Position numbers and translations under genes: made by a program
Shown here: one piece after another, positions 1 to 9,238 of the stretch
Position numbering within the stretch: the first letter of the stretch is position 1
How the letters are laid out: each line of letters starts with the position of its first letter
Source of the DNA: Listeria ilorinensis
GTDB taxonomy: Bacteria > Bacillota > Bacilli > Lactobacillales > Listeriaceae
DNA: 64,000 nucleotides
Assembly: GCF_913566895.1 (NCBI RefSeq)
Contig: NZ_CAJYCN010000004.1
Span: 186,001-250,000 of the forward strand
Direction of reading: 5' to 3'
Notes under the pieces: generated by a model
Databases searched by the model: none
What the model saw: the letters and a program-made list of their open reading frames with translations, nothing else
What the model was told of the DNA's origin: nothing

Positions 1-618
1 AAGCGCGGTGTAGAAGTGGAGGCTGTGCACTTCCATAGCCCTCCTTATACCAGTGAAAAAGCACGTCAAAAAGCAGTAGATCTAGCTGAGAAAATTGCGC
101 GCTATGCTGGTCAAATCCAAATGCATGTGGTACCATTTACAGAAATTCAGGAAACAATCAAGAAGCAGATTCCGGAAAGCTATATTATGACAGTCACGCG
201 CCGTTTAATGATGCGTATGACAGATGAGTTACGTCGACGTCGGAACGGACTTGCGATCGTCAATGGTGAAAGCCTAGGTCAAGTGGCCAGCCAAACACTG
301 GAAAGTATGATTGCAATCAATGCGGTCACTACGACACCTGTTATCCGACCCGTTGTATCAATGGATAAAAATGAAATTATTGAGATTGCTAAAAAAATTG
401 ATACATTTGAACTTTCCATCCAGCCATTTGAAGATTGCTGCACGATTTTTACACCGGCAGCCCCTAAGACAAAACCAAAATTGGAAAAAGTCGAGTATTA
501 CGAAAGCTTTATTGATTTCGATGCTATGATCGAGAAGGCTCTTTCCCATGTAGATACTTTTTCCGTTCAAGTAGCAGATAAAGAGAAGATCACAGATGAG
601 TTTGCAGATTTATTATAA
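1..618 (+). CDS. thiI: tRNA 4-thiouridine synthase ThiI, C-terminal part
   Basis: This reading frame is open from the first base of the window, so the gene starts upstream; only about the last 205 residues are present. ThiI uses ATP to activate U8 of tRNA and transfers sulfur to make 4-thiouridine; it also feeds sulfur to thiazole synthesis in some bacteria. The visible part is the end of the PP-loop ATPase domain, beginning [15 protein letters not shown] just after where the P-loop would lie, and it contains a Cys pair in [10 protein letters not shown]. There is no rhodanese extension, as is usual for the Gram-positive form. An internal GTG at base 16 is not the real start. The gene ends in a strong terminator and precedes the arg operon, the same neighbour as in Listeria. 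Confidence 0.93.
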   Translation, partial: KRGVEVEAVHFHSPPYTSEKARQKAVDLAEKIARYAGQIQMHVVPFTEIQETIKKQIPESYIMTVTRRLMMRMTDELRRRRNGLAIVNGESLGQVASQTLESMIAINAVTTTPVIRPVVSMDKNEIIEIAKKIDTFELSIQPFEDCCTIFTPAAPKTKPKLEKVEYYESFIDFDAMIEKALSHVDTFSVQVADKEKITDEFADLL

Positions 619-625
619 AAGAGAG

Positions 626-660
626 AACTGACAAGTTTTTCATAACTTGTCAGTTTTTTT
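626..660 (+). terminator. Intrinsic terminator of thiI
   Basis: A perfect 12-bp stem (arms 626-637 and 644-655, outer sequence AACTGACAAGTT) with a 6-base loop runs into a T tract, 8 bases after the thiI stop. It separates thiI from the arginine operon. Confidence 0.93.
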
Positions 661-664
661 GTTA

Positions 665-687
665 TATATGAATACTATATTCATATA
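665..687. promoter_or_regulatory. Palindrome upstream of argC, possible distal ArgR site
   Basis: A perfect 10-bp inverted repeat (665-674 and 678-687) has a 3-base centre. It contains TGAAT and ATTCA half-sites like an ARG box, but the half-sites are 5 bases apart instead of the usual 4. It lies about 40 bp upstream of the argC -35 element. It may be a second ArgR site, an extended contact site, or chance in AT-rich DNA. Confidence 0.4.
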
Positions 688-725
688 TCGTCTGTAAATG
701 GTGTTAAAAATAAATAAAAAATCAT

Positions 726-754
726 TTGACATTATAAATATACAGTTTTATAAT
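726..754 (+). promoter_or_regulatory. Sigma-A promoter of argCJBDF
   Basis: A consensus TTGACA (726-731), a 17-bp spacer and a consensus TATAAT (749-754) lie 40 bp before the argC start codon. Such a perfect promoter needs repression, which fits the ArgR-type site directly over its downstream edge. Confidence 0.9.
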
Positions 755-771
755 ATGTATTACTATTCAAA
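754..771. promoter_or_regulatory. Probable ARG box (ArgR/AhrC operator)
   Basis: TGTAT-TACT-ATTCA (756-769) matches the TGAAT-N4-ATTCA core of the ArgR operator at all but one base, with the correct 4-base spacing. It begins at the end of the -10 element, so bound ArgR would block initiation when arginine is plentiful. Assignment rests on the motif and the downstream arginine genes. Confidence 0.72.
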
Positions 772-793
772 AAAACAAATAGGAGGTGTTAGC

Positions 794-1822
794 ATGGAAG
801 TAGCGATTGTTGGAGCAACTGGTTATAGTGGACTGGAACTTATACGCTTGCTTCATCAGCATCCATATGTAAGCATTCACTCCCTTTATCGTATGCATCA
901 GGATGGTACATCGTTAAGTGACTTATATCCGCATTTAGAAAATGTGTACAGGGGTCTATTTAAGCCATTCGATCCAGCAGTGATTATGGCTGAGACAGAT
1001 ATGATCTTTTTTGCCACGCCATCTGGAATAGCAAAACTTCAAGCAGGTCCCTTTATTGAGGCTGATTTTCCAGTAATTGATTTGTCAGGAGATTTTCGCT
1101 TGCCAAAGGCTGTCTATGAAAAATGGTATCGTAGTACGGCAGCTGAACCACGTTATTTCGAAAAAGCACAATATGGTTTAGCTGAAAACGGCAATGAAAT
1201 CTATTCTTCTTTGATTAGTAATCCTGGTTGTTATGCGACTGCTGTATTACTTGCTTTAAAGCCAATTGCTGAAAGTCAGTATACTGTAAACGAAACGGTC
1301 ATTGTTGATGCAAAATCAGGGCTTTCCGGAGCGGGTAAAACGCCAACAATGACTAGTCATTTTTCGCAGATGAATGAAAACATGCAGATGTATAAGCCCG
1401 ATGCGCATCAGCATATTCCGGAAATCGAACAACAATTACAAAAATGGCGACCAGGGTTTCCACGGATCCAATTTCAGACCTCATTGATACCAGTCACACG
1501 TGGGATCTTTGCAACAATTTACATAAAGATGCCAGCAGATTTTTCAATCAAAGCATTTTATCAATACTATCAGAAACAGTATCAGCATGCACGATTCGTA
1601 CGTGTTCAACCAGAAGGACAGCTACCCGAATTAAAGCAGGTTGTCGGATCCAATTATTGCGATATCGGTTTGGTTTATAATGAGCGCACAGGTTGGCTTA
1701 CCATCGTATCGGTGATTGATAATCTGGTGAAGGGCGCAGCTGGACAGGCCATTCAAAATATGAATCGCTACTTTCATTTTGATGAACAGGCGGGACTAGA
1801 TGTTGTACCGCTTTATCCATAA
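794..1822 (+). CDS. argC: N-acetyl-gamma-glutamyl-phosphate reductase ArgC
   Basis: ArgC catalyses the NADPH-dependent reduction of N-acetylglutamyl phosphate to the semialdehyde, the third step of arginine synthesis. The 342-residue protein starts with the nucleotide-binding loop [11 protein letters not shown] and carries the catalytic cysteine (Cys146) in [10 protein letters not shown] chose the ATG at 794 because AGGAGGTG sits 5 bases upstream and the protein then starts [13 protein letters not shown], as family members do; the longer open frame from 698 includes the promoter. It is the first gene of a tightly packed argCJBDF operon, with argJ following after a few bases. Confidence 0.96.
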   Translation: MEVAIVGATGYSGLELIRLLHQHPYVSIHSLYRMHQDGTSLSDLYPHLENVYRGLFKPFDPAVIMAETDMIFFATPSGIAKLQAGPFIEADFPVIDLSGDFRLPKAVYEKWYRSTAAEPRYFEKAQYGLAENGNEIYSSLISNPGCYATAVLLALKPIAESQYTVNETVIVDAKSGLSGAGKTPTMTSHFSQMNENMQMYKPDAHQHIPEIEQQLQKWRPGFPRIQFQTSLIPVTRGIFATIYIKMPADFSIKAFYQYYQKQYQHARFVRVQPEGQLPELKQVVGSNYCDIGLVYNERTGWLTIVSVIDNLVKGAAGQAIQNMNRYFHFDEQAGLDVVPLYP

Positions 1823-1836
1823 AGGGGATGGGGAAA

Positions 1837-3036
1837 ATGGAAATTATCCAAGGCACAATCGCTTCGCCAATTGGTTTTCATGCAGATGGAAAGCATGTTG
1901 GCTTAAAGCGGAAAAGAAAGGATTTAGGTTGGATCTATTCAGAAGAGCCAGCTCAAGCTGCAGCCGTCTATACGACCAATCAGGTACAAGCAGCACCGAT
2001 TGCAGTCACGAAAGAAGCTTTTTCAGAAAGCAGCATCTTGTCAGGGATCATTGTCAACAGTGGGAATGCCAACGCCTGTACAGGGGAGCAAGGTTATCAG
2101 GCAGCTAAAACCATGCAGGAGAAAACAGCGCAAAAAATGAGTGTGCCAGAAAGCGAGATTGCTGTGGCATCAACGGGGGTAATCGGGGAATATTTAGATA
2201 TAGATACTGTCACTGACGGTATTGAACAGTTGAATCTACTGAATGGCTCGCCAAAGGGGTTTCATGAAGCAATCTTGACAACCGACACCACCGAAAAAGA
2301 ACTGACAATAACGGAATGGATAGACGGTAAGCTTGTAACGATGAGCGGGGTAGCCAAAGGTTCGGGTATGATCCATCCTAACATGGCAACAATGCTGGGA
2401 TTTATGACAACAGATGCCGCGATTGATGCTGCTACGCTGACTCGTTTACTCAAGACAACTGTTCACAAAACTTTTAATCAAATTACTGTGGATGGTGATA
2501 CTTCAACAAATGATATGGTGATTGTGATGGCAAATGGACTTGCAGAGAATGTGCCACTTACAGAAAAGCATCCTGAGTTTGCTAAATTTAGTCACATGTT
2601 TCAAGTGATCGCAGAACATTTGGCCAAAAGTATTGCTAGAGATGGAGAAGGTGCCACAAAGCTGATCGAAGTGGAAGTGAATGGCGCGACAACAGAAGAA
2701 GATGCGCGAATGATTGCCAAACAAATCGTTTCTTCTAGTCTGGTCAAGACCGCGATGTTCGGCGGAGATGCCAATTGGGGCAGAATCATTTGTGCAATCG
2801 GCTATTCAGGCGGACGTTTTGAACCTGATTATATTACCATAGCCATTGGACCGTATTGTATTTTGGATAAGAGCGTCGCAACACTTTATGATAAAGGAGC
2901 ATTGACTGGTTATCTAGCAGAGAATGACACGTTACATATCCAGGTAGATCTGCATAAAGGCTTGGAAAAAGGATTAGCATGGGGTTGCGATCTAAGCTAC
3001 GATTATGTCAAAATTAACGCCTGCTATAGGACTTGA
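1837..3036 (+). CDS. argJ: Bifunctional ornithine acetyltransferase/N-acetylglutamate synthase ArgJ
   Basis: ArgJ transfers the acetyl group from N-acetylornithine to glutamate, recycling it in the cyclic arginine pathway; many Gram-positive forms also use acetyl-CoA. The protein (399 residues) contains the self-cleavage segment [10 protein letters not shown], where Thr185 becomes the N-terminal nucleophile of the beta subunit after cleavage of the Ala-Thr bond. The start at ATG 1837 has AGGGG at 9 bases; an ATG at 1828 lies against the same Shine-Dalgarno and is unlikely. No argA-like gene is in the operon, which is consistent with the cyclic pathway. Whether this copy is bifunctional cannot be read from sequence. 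Confidence 0.95.
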   Translation: MEIIQGTIASPIGFHADGKHVGLKRKRKDLGWIYSEEPAQAAAVYTTNQVQAAPIAVTKEAFSESSILSGIIVNSGNANACTGEQGYQAAKTMQEKTAQKMSVPESEIAVASTGVIGEYLDIDTVTDGIEQLNLLNGSPKGFHEAILTTDTTEKELTITEWIDGKLVTMSGVAKGSGMIHPNMATMLGFMTTDAAIDAATLTRLLKTTVHKTFNQITVDGDTSTNDMVIVMANGLAENVPLTEKHPEFAKFSHMFQVIAEHLAKSIARDGEGATKLIEVEVNGATTEEDARMIAKQIVSSSLVKTAMFGGDANWGRIICAIGYSGGRFEPDYITIAIGPYCILDKSVATLYDKGALTGYLAENDTLHIQVDLHKGLEKGLAWGCDLSYDYVKINACYRT

Positions 3037-3048
3037 GGGGATGAAGTG

Positions 3049-3801
3049 ATGGAAAATGTCATTGTGGTCAAAATCGGTGGAACAGCAAGCGCCGCGTTGA
3101 CAGAAAGCTTTTTTGAGAAAATTCGCATCTGGCAGGCAAGTGGAAAAAAGATTGTCCTCGTTCATGGCGGGGGTCATTATATTTCCGCGATGATGAAAAA
3201 ACTAAATCTCCCAATCACTACGTATAAAGGTTTGCGTATCACTAGTAAAAATGCATTGGAAGTGACTCGTATGGTATTGATCGGTCATGTTCAGCCCACG
3301 ATCATGACAAAGCTTCAAGCAGCAGGAATGAACGCAATCGGTCTGAGCGCAGCTGATGGTGGCTTACTTACGGCCACTCAAATCGTAGAGCCGGATATTG
3401 GCTTGGTGGGAGAAATCACGCAAGTGCAAACGGATTTGCTCGAAAAACTGCTTAAAACAGACTTAATCGCTGTCATTGCACCTTTAGGAATAGATGCAGC
3501 TGAAAATTGGCTAAATGTGAATGCAGATATGGCGGCATGTGCAATCGCTAGTGCGTTACAAGCGGAAAAGCTCTATCTTTTGACGGATGTTCCTGGTGTA
3601 AAAGTAAATGGACAAGTAGTAGCAGAACTTTCCGAAAGGATGATCATGACTTTGATCAAGCAGGGAACAGTCACAGGGGGAATGCAGCCAAAGCTTACCA
3701 GTGCGGCAGCGGCATTAAAGCAAAATGTTCAAGCTGTTTATATAACAGACGACCTTTGCCATTCAGGTACTAGGATAAAAAGTGAGGTGCATAGTCGGTG
3801 A
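3049..3801 (+). CDS. argB: Acetylglutamate kinase ArgB
   Basis: ArgB phosphorylates N-acetylglutamate with ATP, the second step of arginine synthesis. The 250-residue protein shows amino-acid-kinase family features: VVKIGGTA near the N-terminus, the glycine-rich LVHGGGHYIS, and TGGMQPKL near the C-terminus. The ATG at 3049 is preferred over the GTG one codon before it; AGGGG lies 8 bases upstream. Its stop codon overlaps the argD start (GTGA), suggesting translational coupling. The N-terminal extension seen in arginine-inhibited kinases is absent, so feedback inhibition may be weak in this enzyme; that last point is inference. Confidence 0.95.
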   Translation: MENVIVVKIGGTASAALTESFFEKIRIWQASGKKIVLVHGGGHYISAMMKKLNLPITTYKGLRITSKNALEVTRMVLIGHVQPTIMTKLQAAGMNAIGLSAADGGLLTATQIVEPDIGLVGEITQVQTDLLEKLLKTDLIAVIAPLGIDAAENWLNVNADMAACAIASALQAEKLYLLTDVPGVKVNGQVVAELSERMIMTLIKQGTVTGGMQPKLTSAAAALKQNVQAVYITDDLCHSGTRIKSEVHSR

Positions 3802-4955
3802 ACTCTTTATTTCCAACCTATCAGCGTTTTCCAATCGAACTTGTGAAAGGAATTGGGACTCGCGTGATCGATCAATCTGGCAACGAATATCTGGATTTTA
3901 CAAGCGGCATAGGGGTTACAAGTTTTGGTCATGGCAACTCCCGCATCAAGGCAGCCGTTCTTCAGCAGCTTTCAAACATCTGGCATACATCTAATCTTTT
4001 TGAAAGCTCTTTGCAGGAAGATGTGGCAAAAAAGCTAATTCCAGATGGCAGCTATGCGGTTTATTTTGCCAACAGTGGTGCAGAGGCTAACGAGGCAGCC
4101 CTGAAACTCGCGCGAAAAGCAACAGGTCGTGATGGTATTGTAAGTTTTCAAAATTCATTTCATGGTCGGACATTTGGAGCCATGACTGCAACAGGCCAGC
4201 CAAAAATTCGAGATGGTTTCGGTAGCTTGCTGCCGCATTTTACTTGTGGCGCTTATAACGATGGAAGCAGACTAACGGAACTAATTACAGGGGAAACCGC
4301 GGCTGTGATTTTAGAGATCATTCAAGGTGAGGGAGGCGTCCAACCTGCTGAAACTGCCTGGTTGCTAGCAGTCGCCCATCAAGCAAAACAAACGGGAGCC
4401 CTATTGATTGTAGATGAAATCCAAACAGGCATCGGCCGAACGGGTAAAAAATTTGCCTATCAACATAGCAGTCTTGAACCGGACATCATTACTGTAGCGA
4501 AAGCACTAGGCAATGGACTACCAGTTGGGGCGATGTTAGGCAAAAAAACACTTGTCGAATCATTTGGCTACGGCAGTCACGGCTCAACCTTTGGTGGGAA
4601 CCCTGTCTCACTCTCAGCAGCATCCATCGTCCTAGATCTGTTACATGAGCCGGGATTTTTGGAAGAAGTACAGGCAAAAGGAGATTATTTCCGTGCAGCG
4701 CTTGCGCAAAATATTGCTAAGAGTCCGCACGTCGAAACGGTTAGAGGAGAAGGCCTTATGCTTGGTATTGTTATGAAAGAGCCGATAAAAACGCAGATTA
4801 GGGAACTACAAAAGCAGGGGCTGCTCGTTTTGACAGCTGGAAAGACCAAACAGGTAGTACGCATCCTACCGCCGCTCACGGTCAGCTATGATGAAATTGA
4901 TCAAGCAGTAGCCATTTTAGAAGATACTTTATTATCTGTAAAAATAGGAGAGTGA
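3798..4955 (+). CDS. argD: Acetylornithine aminotransferase ArgD
   Basis: ArgD is a class III PLP-dependent aminotransferase that converts N-acetylglutamate semialdehyde to N-acetylornithine using glutamate. The 385-residue protein has [15 protein letters not shown] (phosphate-binding region), [12 protein letters not shown], and the PLP lysine (Lys235) in [13 protein letters not shown]. It starts at GTG 3798, overlapping the argB stop by four bases, with GAGGTG 8-10 bases upstream inside argB. It sits fourth in the operon; argF follows after 4 bases. Confidence 0.95.
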   Translation: MNSLFPTYQRFPIELVKGIGTRVIDQSGNEYLDFTSGIGVTSFGHGNSRIKAAVLQQLSNIWHTSNLFESSLQEDVAKKLIPDGSYAVYFANSGAEANEAALKLARKATGRDGIVSFQNSFHGRTFGAMTATGQPKIRDGFGSLLPHFTCGAYNDGSRLTELITGETAAVILEIIQGEGGVQPAETAWLLAVAHQAKQTGALLIVDEIQTGIGRTGKKFAYQHSSLEPDIITVAKALGNGLPVGAMLGKKTLVESFGYGSHGSTFGGNPVSLSAASIVLDLLHEPGFLEEVQAKGDYFRAALAQNIAKSPHVETVRGEGLMLGIVMKEPIKTQIRELQKQGLLVLTAGKTKQVVRILPPLTVSYDEIDQAVAILEDTLLSVKIGE

Positions 4956-4959
4956 TCGA

Positions 4960-5904
4960 ATGTTGGTGGAAGAAAAAGAGTTGTATGGAAAAGATATGCT
5001 GACTTTACTTGAATGGGATAAAGAAGAAATCATTCACCTGATAAAATTAGCATTGGCAATGAAAACAAATCCGAGCCATTATCGGCATGTGCTCAGTGGA
5101 AAAATTTTGGGCATGATTTTTGATAAACCCTCCACACGAACAAGAATTTCTTTTGAGGCAGGAATGCTTCAACTTGGCGGACAAGCAATCGTTATGAATG
5201 GCAAGGAGTTACAGATCGGTCGTGGAGAACCAATCAAAGATACTGCCAATGTGATGAGCCGCTATATTGATGCGATCATGATCCGGACATTCAACCATTC
5301 GGAAGTAGAAGAATTAGCTAAACATGCATCGATTCCAATCATCAACGGGTTGACTGACCTGCATCATCCGTGTCAGGCATTGGCAGATCTTTTGACCATC
5401 TATGAAATAAAAGATCACTTTCAGGGTGTGGAGCTCGCCTATGTAGGAGATGGGAATAATGTCTGTCATTCCTTGCTCTTAGCTGCAGCACTTGTGGGTG
5501 TCAATATGCGTATTGCGACACCTGACGAATATACAATCGATCAGATAATCTTGGAGCAGGCCGAACTATTGGCCGAGCAAAGCGGAGCCTTGATTCAATT
5601 GACAAATGATCCGGTTGAGGCTGTAGAAGCAGCTGATTTTATTTATACGGATGTTTGGACGAGTATGGGGCAAGAGGAAGAAAATCAATTGCGCCTCCAA
5701 ACATTTGCTGAAGATTTCCAAGTCAACGAAAAACTTGCAGCAGTGGCCAAACCAGATTATGGCTTTCTACACTGTTTACCGGCACACCGCGGCGAGGAAG
5801 TCGCTGCCGCTATTATTGATGGACCGCATTCTTTGGTTTATGAGCAAGCAGCTAATCGGTTACATGCACAAAAAGCACTTTTAGCCCTTACATTGGAAAA
5901 TTAA
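4960..5904 (+). CDS. argF: Ornithine carbamoyltransferase ArgF
   Basis: ArgF joins ornithine and carbamoyl phosphate to give citrulline. The 314-residue protein carries the carbamoyl-phosphate motif [11 protein letters not shown], the HPCQALADL motif, and the ornithine-binding [11 protein letters not shown] with its conserved Cys. ATG 4960 has TAGGAG at 9 bases. It closes the operon, which ends in a terminator. argG and argH are not in the window, so the last two steps of the pathway must be encoded elsewhere. A catabolic ArcB-type transferase is less likely, given the biosynthetic operon. Confidence 0.95.
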   Translation: MLVEEKELYGKDMLTLLEWDKEEIIHLIKLALAMKTNPSHYRHVLSGKILGMIFDKPSTRTRISFEAGMLQLGGQAIVMNGKELQIGRGEPIKDTANVMSRYIDAIMIRTFNHSEVEELAKHASIPIINGLTDLHHPCQALADLLTIYEIKDHFQGVELAYVGDGNNVCHSLLLAAALVGVNMRIATPDEYTIDQIILEQAELLAEQSGALIQLTNDPVEAVEAADFIYTDVWTSMGQEEENQLRLQTFAEDFQVNEKLAAVAKPDYGFLHCLPAHRGEEVAAAIIDGPHSLVYEQAANRLHAQKALLALTLEN

Positions 5905-5953
5905 AAACAGCAGCTAGCCTTGATTTTTTTCAAAGCTAGCTGCTGTTTTTTTA
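5903..5953. terminator. Bidirectional terminator between argF and nadK
   Basis: A perfect 14-bp stem (5905-5918 and 5935-5948) is followed by a T tract on the plus strand and preceded by an A run that gives a shorter T tract on the minus strand. It lies between two convergent genes and probably serves both. Confidence 0.9.
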
Positions 5954-6751
5954 TAAGAAGTTTCGTTTGACTTTATCCCAGAAAGAATTATCCGGAAGCT
6001 TAATAATGTTGATAAAACGATCTCCTACTTCCAGATTAATTTCGTGAACATGTTGAATGCTGAGAGCCTCACTGTCCATCCCGATCAGAGGGAACTCATT
6101 ATTCCCTTCGGAGCCGATTTTTAGTTTTAGCTTGCGTTTCGGACTCAAGATAAAGGAAGAGCCTAGTGTTCGGAACTTGTTGTTGTTGAGTGAAGCTAGT
6201 TCACTCACTTGCATGGATGGTAAGAGCGGGTCCACGATCGAACCTCCGGATGATTTATTGTAAGCAGTACTGCCTGTAGGTGTTGAAATCACCATGCCGT
6301 CCCCACGAAATGTTTCGAAATGACTGTCATTGATATAAACATCCATCGTCAAAGTGCGGATAATTGACGAGCGGATATTGAATTCATTTAACACATAGAA
6401 AGCCTTTGTATTGTTGACTGTTCCGTAAATCGTCGGATAGCGCCGAACCAACCAGCGTTCCTCAGCGGTGGCTTTGATTATTTCTTCCAGCTCATTGATA
6501 TGGAAGTCACAATATTGCCCTAGCTGCTCGGTAAGAGCAATCCCGGCGTAGAGACAATCTTGACGGAATTTTGTTTCACGAACAGATTTTAAGAAAGCAC
6601 CATCTCCGCCAATACTGATGATCACATCTGCTTTACGATAATCATCCGTCAGTGCAAAGCCATACTCTAATGTAATCTTTTTTAATTCTTTTGCTTTTGC
6701 ATGCAATTCTTCTGTTTTTCGGTAGGAAAAGTAAAAAGTTGTTTTTGTCAC
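5951..6751 (-). CDS. nadK: NAD kinase, second-paralogue type
   Basis: NAD kinase phosphorylates NAD to NADP. The protein (266 residues from the chosen start) has the GGDG signature (ISIGGDGAFLKS), the LNEFNIRSS segment with the conserved Asn-Glu, and GDGMVISTPTGSTAYN. I chose a GTG start at 6751 because GGAGGG lies 5 bases upstream of it; the open frame reaches ATG 6805, but that ATG falls downstream of the -10 element with no ribosome site. Listeria and Bacillus carry two NAD kinases; position and sequence fit the YtdI-type paralogue. It converges on argF and is divergent from sppA. Confidence 0.9.
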   Translation of the reverse strand: MTKTTFYFSYRKTEELHAKAKELKKITLEYGFALTDDYRKADVIISIGGDGAFLKSVRETKFRQDCLYAGIALTEQLGQYCDFHINELEEIIKATAEERWLVRRYPTIYGTVNNTKAFYVLNEFNIRSSIIRTLTMDVYINDSHFETFRGDGMVISTPTGSTAYNKSSGGSIVDPLLPSMQVSELASLNNNKFRTLGSSFILSPKRKLKLKIGSEGNNEFPLIGMDSEALSIQHVHEINLEVGDRFINIIKLPDNSFWDKVKRNFL

Positions 6752-6781
6752 AGAAATCCCTCCAGTGGTCGGTTTGTGTTT

Positions 6782-6790
6782 ATTATAACA
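6782..6790 (-). promoter_or_regulatory. Extended -10 promoter of nadK
   Basis: On the minus strand TGTTATAAT gives a TG-N-TATAAT extended -10 element. No good -35 sequence is seen at the right distance, which extended -10 promoters tolerate. Confidence 0.6.
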
Positions 6791-6844
6791 TGTATGACGG
6801 CTCATTTCCCTTCTGATATAAAATAGGATGCTAAATTTGATCGA

Positions 6845-6873
6845 TTGTTCAAGCGCTGTTTGTGATTTAATAC
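6845..6873 (+). promoter_or_regulatory. Possible sppA promoter
   Basis: TTGTTC (6845-6850), 17 bases, then TAATAC (6868-6873), about 50 bp before the sppA start. Both boxes deviate from consensus, so this is a modest candidate. Confidence 0.4.
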
Positions 6874-6921
6874 CAGAACTGCTAAACTGTAGATAAATTC
6901 AAAGAAAAAGGGGAGAAAAAA

Positions 6922-7941
6922 ATGAGTGCAAAAAGATGGATTGCGCTAGGGATACTTGTTGTTTTACTTGTCATAGCAGGTATTACAAAAGTGACTTCCA
7001 CTCTTCTGGCAACAGAAGAAAAGGAAAGTACGACAAGTGCGCTTAGCAGTATTTTATCTACCAATGAATTGACAGAAAATGTGATCGAAAAAGGGGATCA
7101 TGATAAAATTGCCGTCTTGTCTGTGGAAGGTACGATTCAAGATACAGGAGAGGCTGCGTCGCTATTGAATTCAGCTGGCTATCAACATTCTTTTTTTATG
7201 GAACAACTTGAAACGATCAAACATGATTCAACTGTCAAAGGAATTCTGTTGTACGTAAATTCACCTGGCGGAGGGGTGATGGAATCGGCGCAGATTCGGG
7301 ATAAAATTCTTGAAATCAAGAAAGAACGTAAGACTCCTGTCTATGTATCAATGGGAAGTATGGCAGCGTCAGGCGGATATTATATTTCTGCGCCAGCCGA
7401 TAAAATCTTTGCGGCGAAGGAAACGATGACCGGATCCATCGGTGTCATCATGCAAGGATACGACTACAGCGAATTGATGAAAAAGATCGGTATTAGCGAT
7501 AATACGATAAAAAGCGGAGCGCACAAGGATATTATGAGTGGTTCGCGACCTATGACAGAAGAAGAAAAAGCGATTATGCAGTCGATGATTGATGATTCCT
7601 ATAACGAATTCGTCAAAGTTGTAGCTGATGGCCGGGGTATGACAGAAGATCAGGTGCGTGAAATTGCAGATGGGCGAATCTATGACGGGAAACAGGCTCG
7701 TGAAAATGGGCTTGTAGATGAGTTTGGATACAAGGAAGATGTCCTAAAAGCACTTAAAAAGGATGAAAATTTATCGAATGCAACAGTGATAGAATATGAA
7801 AACGGGACAGGCGGTCTCGAATCATTATTCCAAACAGCAGCAACAGGGCTTTCACAATCGGAAAATGCTGATTTAGTAACATTCATGAAACAGATGGGCA
7901 CCATGAAAGCACCGCGCATGATGTACCTATATGGGAATTGA
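6922..7941 (+). CDS. sppA: Signal peptide peptidase SppA
   Basis: SppA is a membrane-anchored serine protease that degrades leftover signal peptides and helps in envelope stress. This 339-residue protein is the short, single-domain Gram-positive form. It has an N-terminal membrane helix at about residues 7-24, and the Ser-Lys dyad is visible: Ser150 in MAASGGYY and Lys202 in GAHKDIMSGS, a spacing of 52 as in B. subtilis SppA. ATG 6922 follows AAGGGGAG. The next gene, 11 bp downstream, encodes an RDD membrane protein, the same pair (sppA-yteJ/sppI) as in B. subtilis. Confidence 0.94.
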   Translation: MSAKRWIALGILVVLLVIAGITKVTSTLLATEEKESTTSALSSILSTNELTENVIEKGDHDKIAVLSVEGTIQDTGEAASLLNSAGYQHSFFMEQLETIKHDSTVKGILLYVNSPGGGVMESAQIRDKILEIKKERKTPVYVSMGSMAASGGYYISAPADKIFAAKETMTGSIGVIMQGYDYSELMKKIGISDNTIKSGAHKDIMSGSRPMTEEEKAIMQSMIDDSYNEFVKVVADGRGMTEDQVREIADGRIYDGKQARENGLVDEFGYKEDVLKALKKDENLSNATVIEYENGTGGLESLFQTAATGLSQSENADLVTFMKQMGTMKAPRMMYLYGN

Positions 7942-7952
7942 GGTGAAGTCAC

Positions 7953-8474
7953 GTGGAACAATCTGTAGAAAAAAATCGCCCTGTCTATCACTATGAAACA
8001 AGACACGTGCCTTTTGAATCTTTAGATAAAGTTTACTGTGCAGGATTTTGGCTACGGTTTCTAGCTTATTTAGTTGACCTTTTGGCAGTCTCTGCGCTGA
8101 CCGGAATTTTAATCCGCCCGATTTTTCGTTTGATGCATCATCCTGTGAATGGTGGTATTTTTTCGCTATATGGGTTGCTGTCTGCTCTGCTATTTCTTGC
8201 ATATTTTATATGGATGACTAAGCGTTTTAATCAAACACTTGGCAAAATGCTTTTTGGTCTAAAAGTTATTCGTGCTGATAAAAAGCCGCTTACATGGTCA
8301 AATGTGTTCTTTCGTGAAGGTGTATGGCGCTTTATTCAAAAAATCGTTTGGCCGATGTATCTTGTCGTTGCTTTTACACCAAAAAAACAAGGGATTCATG
8401 ACTTGTTTGAGCAGACGACCGTTATTCATGAGTCGTTTCTACAAAAAAACGAGGCTTGGAAAGAGGCACTTTAA
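7953..8474 (+). CDS. RDD-family membrane protein, likely SppA partner SppI/YteJ
   Basis: A 173-residue RDD-domain protein. The family signature is visible at the start of the domain (AGFWLRFLAYLVDLLAV, with conserved Arg and Asp), followed by hydrophobic segments at about residues 35-55 and 70-90, the charged KRFNQTLGKMLFGLKV, and a third hydrophobic stretch. It starts at GTG 7953 with GAGGTGA 7-8 bases upstream and is probably co-transcribed with sppA. In B. subtilis the protein in this position (YteJ, renamed SppI) forms a complex with SppA and inhibits it; the same role here is inferred from context only. Confidence 0.85.
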   Translation: MEQSVEKNRPVYHYETRHVPFESLDKVYCAGFWLRFLAYLVDLLAVSALTGILIRPIFRLMHHPVNGGIFSLYGLLSALLFLAYFIWMTKRFNQTLGKMLFGLKVIRADKKPLTWSNVFFREGVWRFIQKIVWPMYLVVAFTPKKQGIHDLFEQTTVIHESFLQKNEAWKEAL

Positions 8475-8558
8475 TAGGCTAATAAGCAGATGATTCGTCA
8501 CCTGGATGGATTTTCTTTAAAATGGGAGATGAAAGAATTTTCGAGGGGGGTAATAGAT

Positions 8559-9056
8559 ATGACGAATGTAACATTTAAAGGTGAAAAAATGACGCTGGTT
8601 GGTGAAGCGCGTCAAGTAGGGGATAAGGCGCCTGATTTTACAGTGCTGGATCGTGATTTGCAGCCGGTAACCTTGAAAGATTTTGCTGGAAAAGTGAAAA
8701 TAATAAGTGTGGTACCATCTATTGATACTAGTGTTTGTTCCCAGCAGACGCGGCGGTTTAATGAAGAAGCAGGAGATCTATCAAATACAGTCGTTTTAAC
8801 TCTGTCTGTGGATCTGCCATTTGCTCAAAAGAAATGGTGTGCAGCTGAGGGCTTGTCAAATGTCATCACGCTGTCTGATCATCGTGATCTATCATTTGGC
8901 ACTGCTTATGGTGTCGTGATGAAAGAACTACGTTTACTGGCACGTTCGGTATTCGTTGTAGATGCGGATGATACCATTGTTTACGCTGAATATGTACCCG
9001 AGGGAACAAATCACCCAGTCTATGAAAAAGCCATCGAAGCAGCTAAAAATGCTTAA
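8559..9056 (+). CDS. tpx: Thiol peroxidase Tpx
   Basis: Tpx is an atypical 2-Cys peroxiredoxin that reduces hydroperoxides using thioredoxin. In this 165-residue protein the peroxidatic cysteine is Cys60 ([12 protein letters not shown]) and the resolving cysteine Cys94 (KKWCAAEG), the usual spacing for the family. ATG 8559 is chosen because GAGGGGGG sits 8 bases upstream and the protein then starts [15 protein letters not shown] like known Tpx proteins; the longer open frame from 8490 adds unrelated sequence. It ends with a terminator. Confidence 0.95.
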   Translation: MTNVTFKGEKMTLVGEARQVGDKAPDFTVLDRDLQPVTLKDFAGKVKIISVVPSIDTSVCSQQTRRFNEEAGDLSNTVVLTLSVDLPFAQKKWCAAEGLSNVITLSDHRDLSFGTAYGVVMKELRLLARSVFVVDADDTIVYAEYVPEGTNHPVYEKAIEAAKNA

Positions 9057-9067
9057 AAACTAGTTAG

Positions 9068-9096
9068 AACCTCTTCTTTAAAAGGAGAGGTTTTTT
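9068..9096 (+). terminator. Intrinsic terminator of tpx
   Basis: AACCTCT pairs with AGAGGTT across a short loop and is followed by six T residues, 11 bases after the tpx stop. Confidence 0.85.
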
Positions 9097-9190
9097 GATG
9101 GAAACTGTCCTAATCTGTATTAATCAGTAAAAACAAACTGTATTATAGTAGTTTTTTCGATAAATGCTTTTAAGTTCACACTAAATGCGG

Positions 9191-9196
9191 TATAAT
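9191..9196 (+). promoter_or_regulatory. -10 element for the methyltransferase-ackA operon
   Basis: A perfect TATAAT lies 43 bp upstream of the start codon. The -35 region (TTTTAA at 9168-9173, 17-bp spacing) is weak. A direct repeat of CTGTATTA (9115 and 9138) lies further upstream with no known meaning. Confidence 0.55.
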
Positions 9197-9238
9197 GATT
9201 TTTGGTGTTAGTAATGAAGAATAATAGAGGTGTTACTT

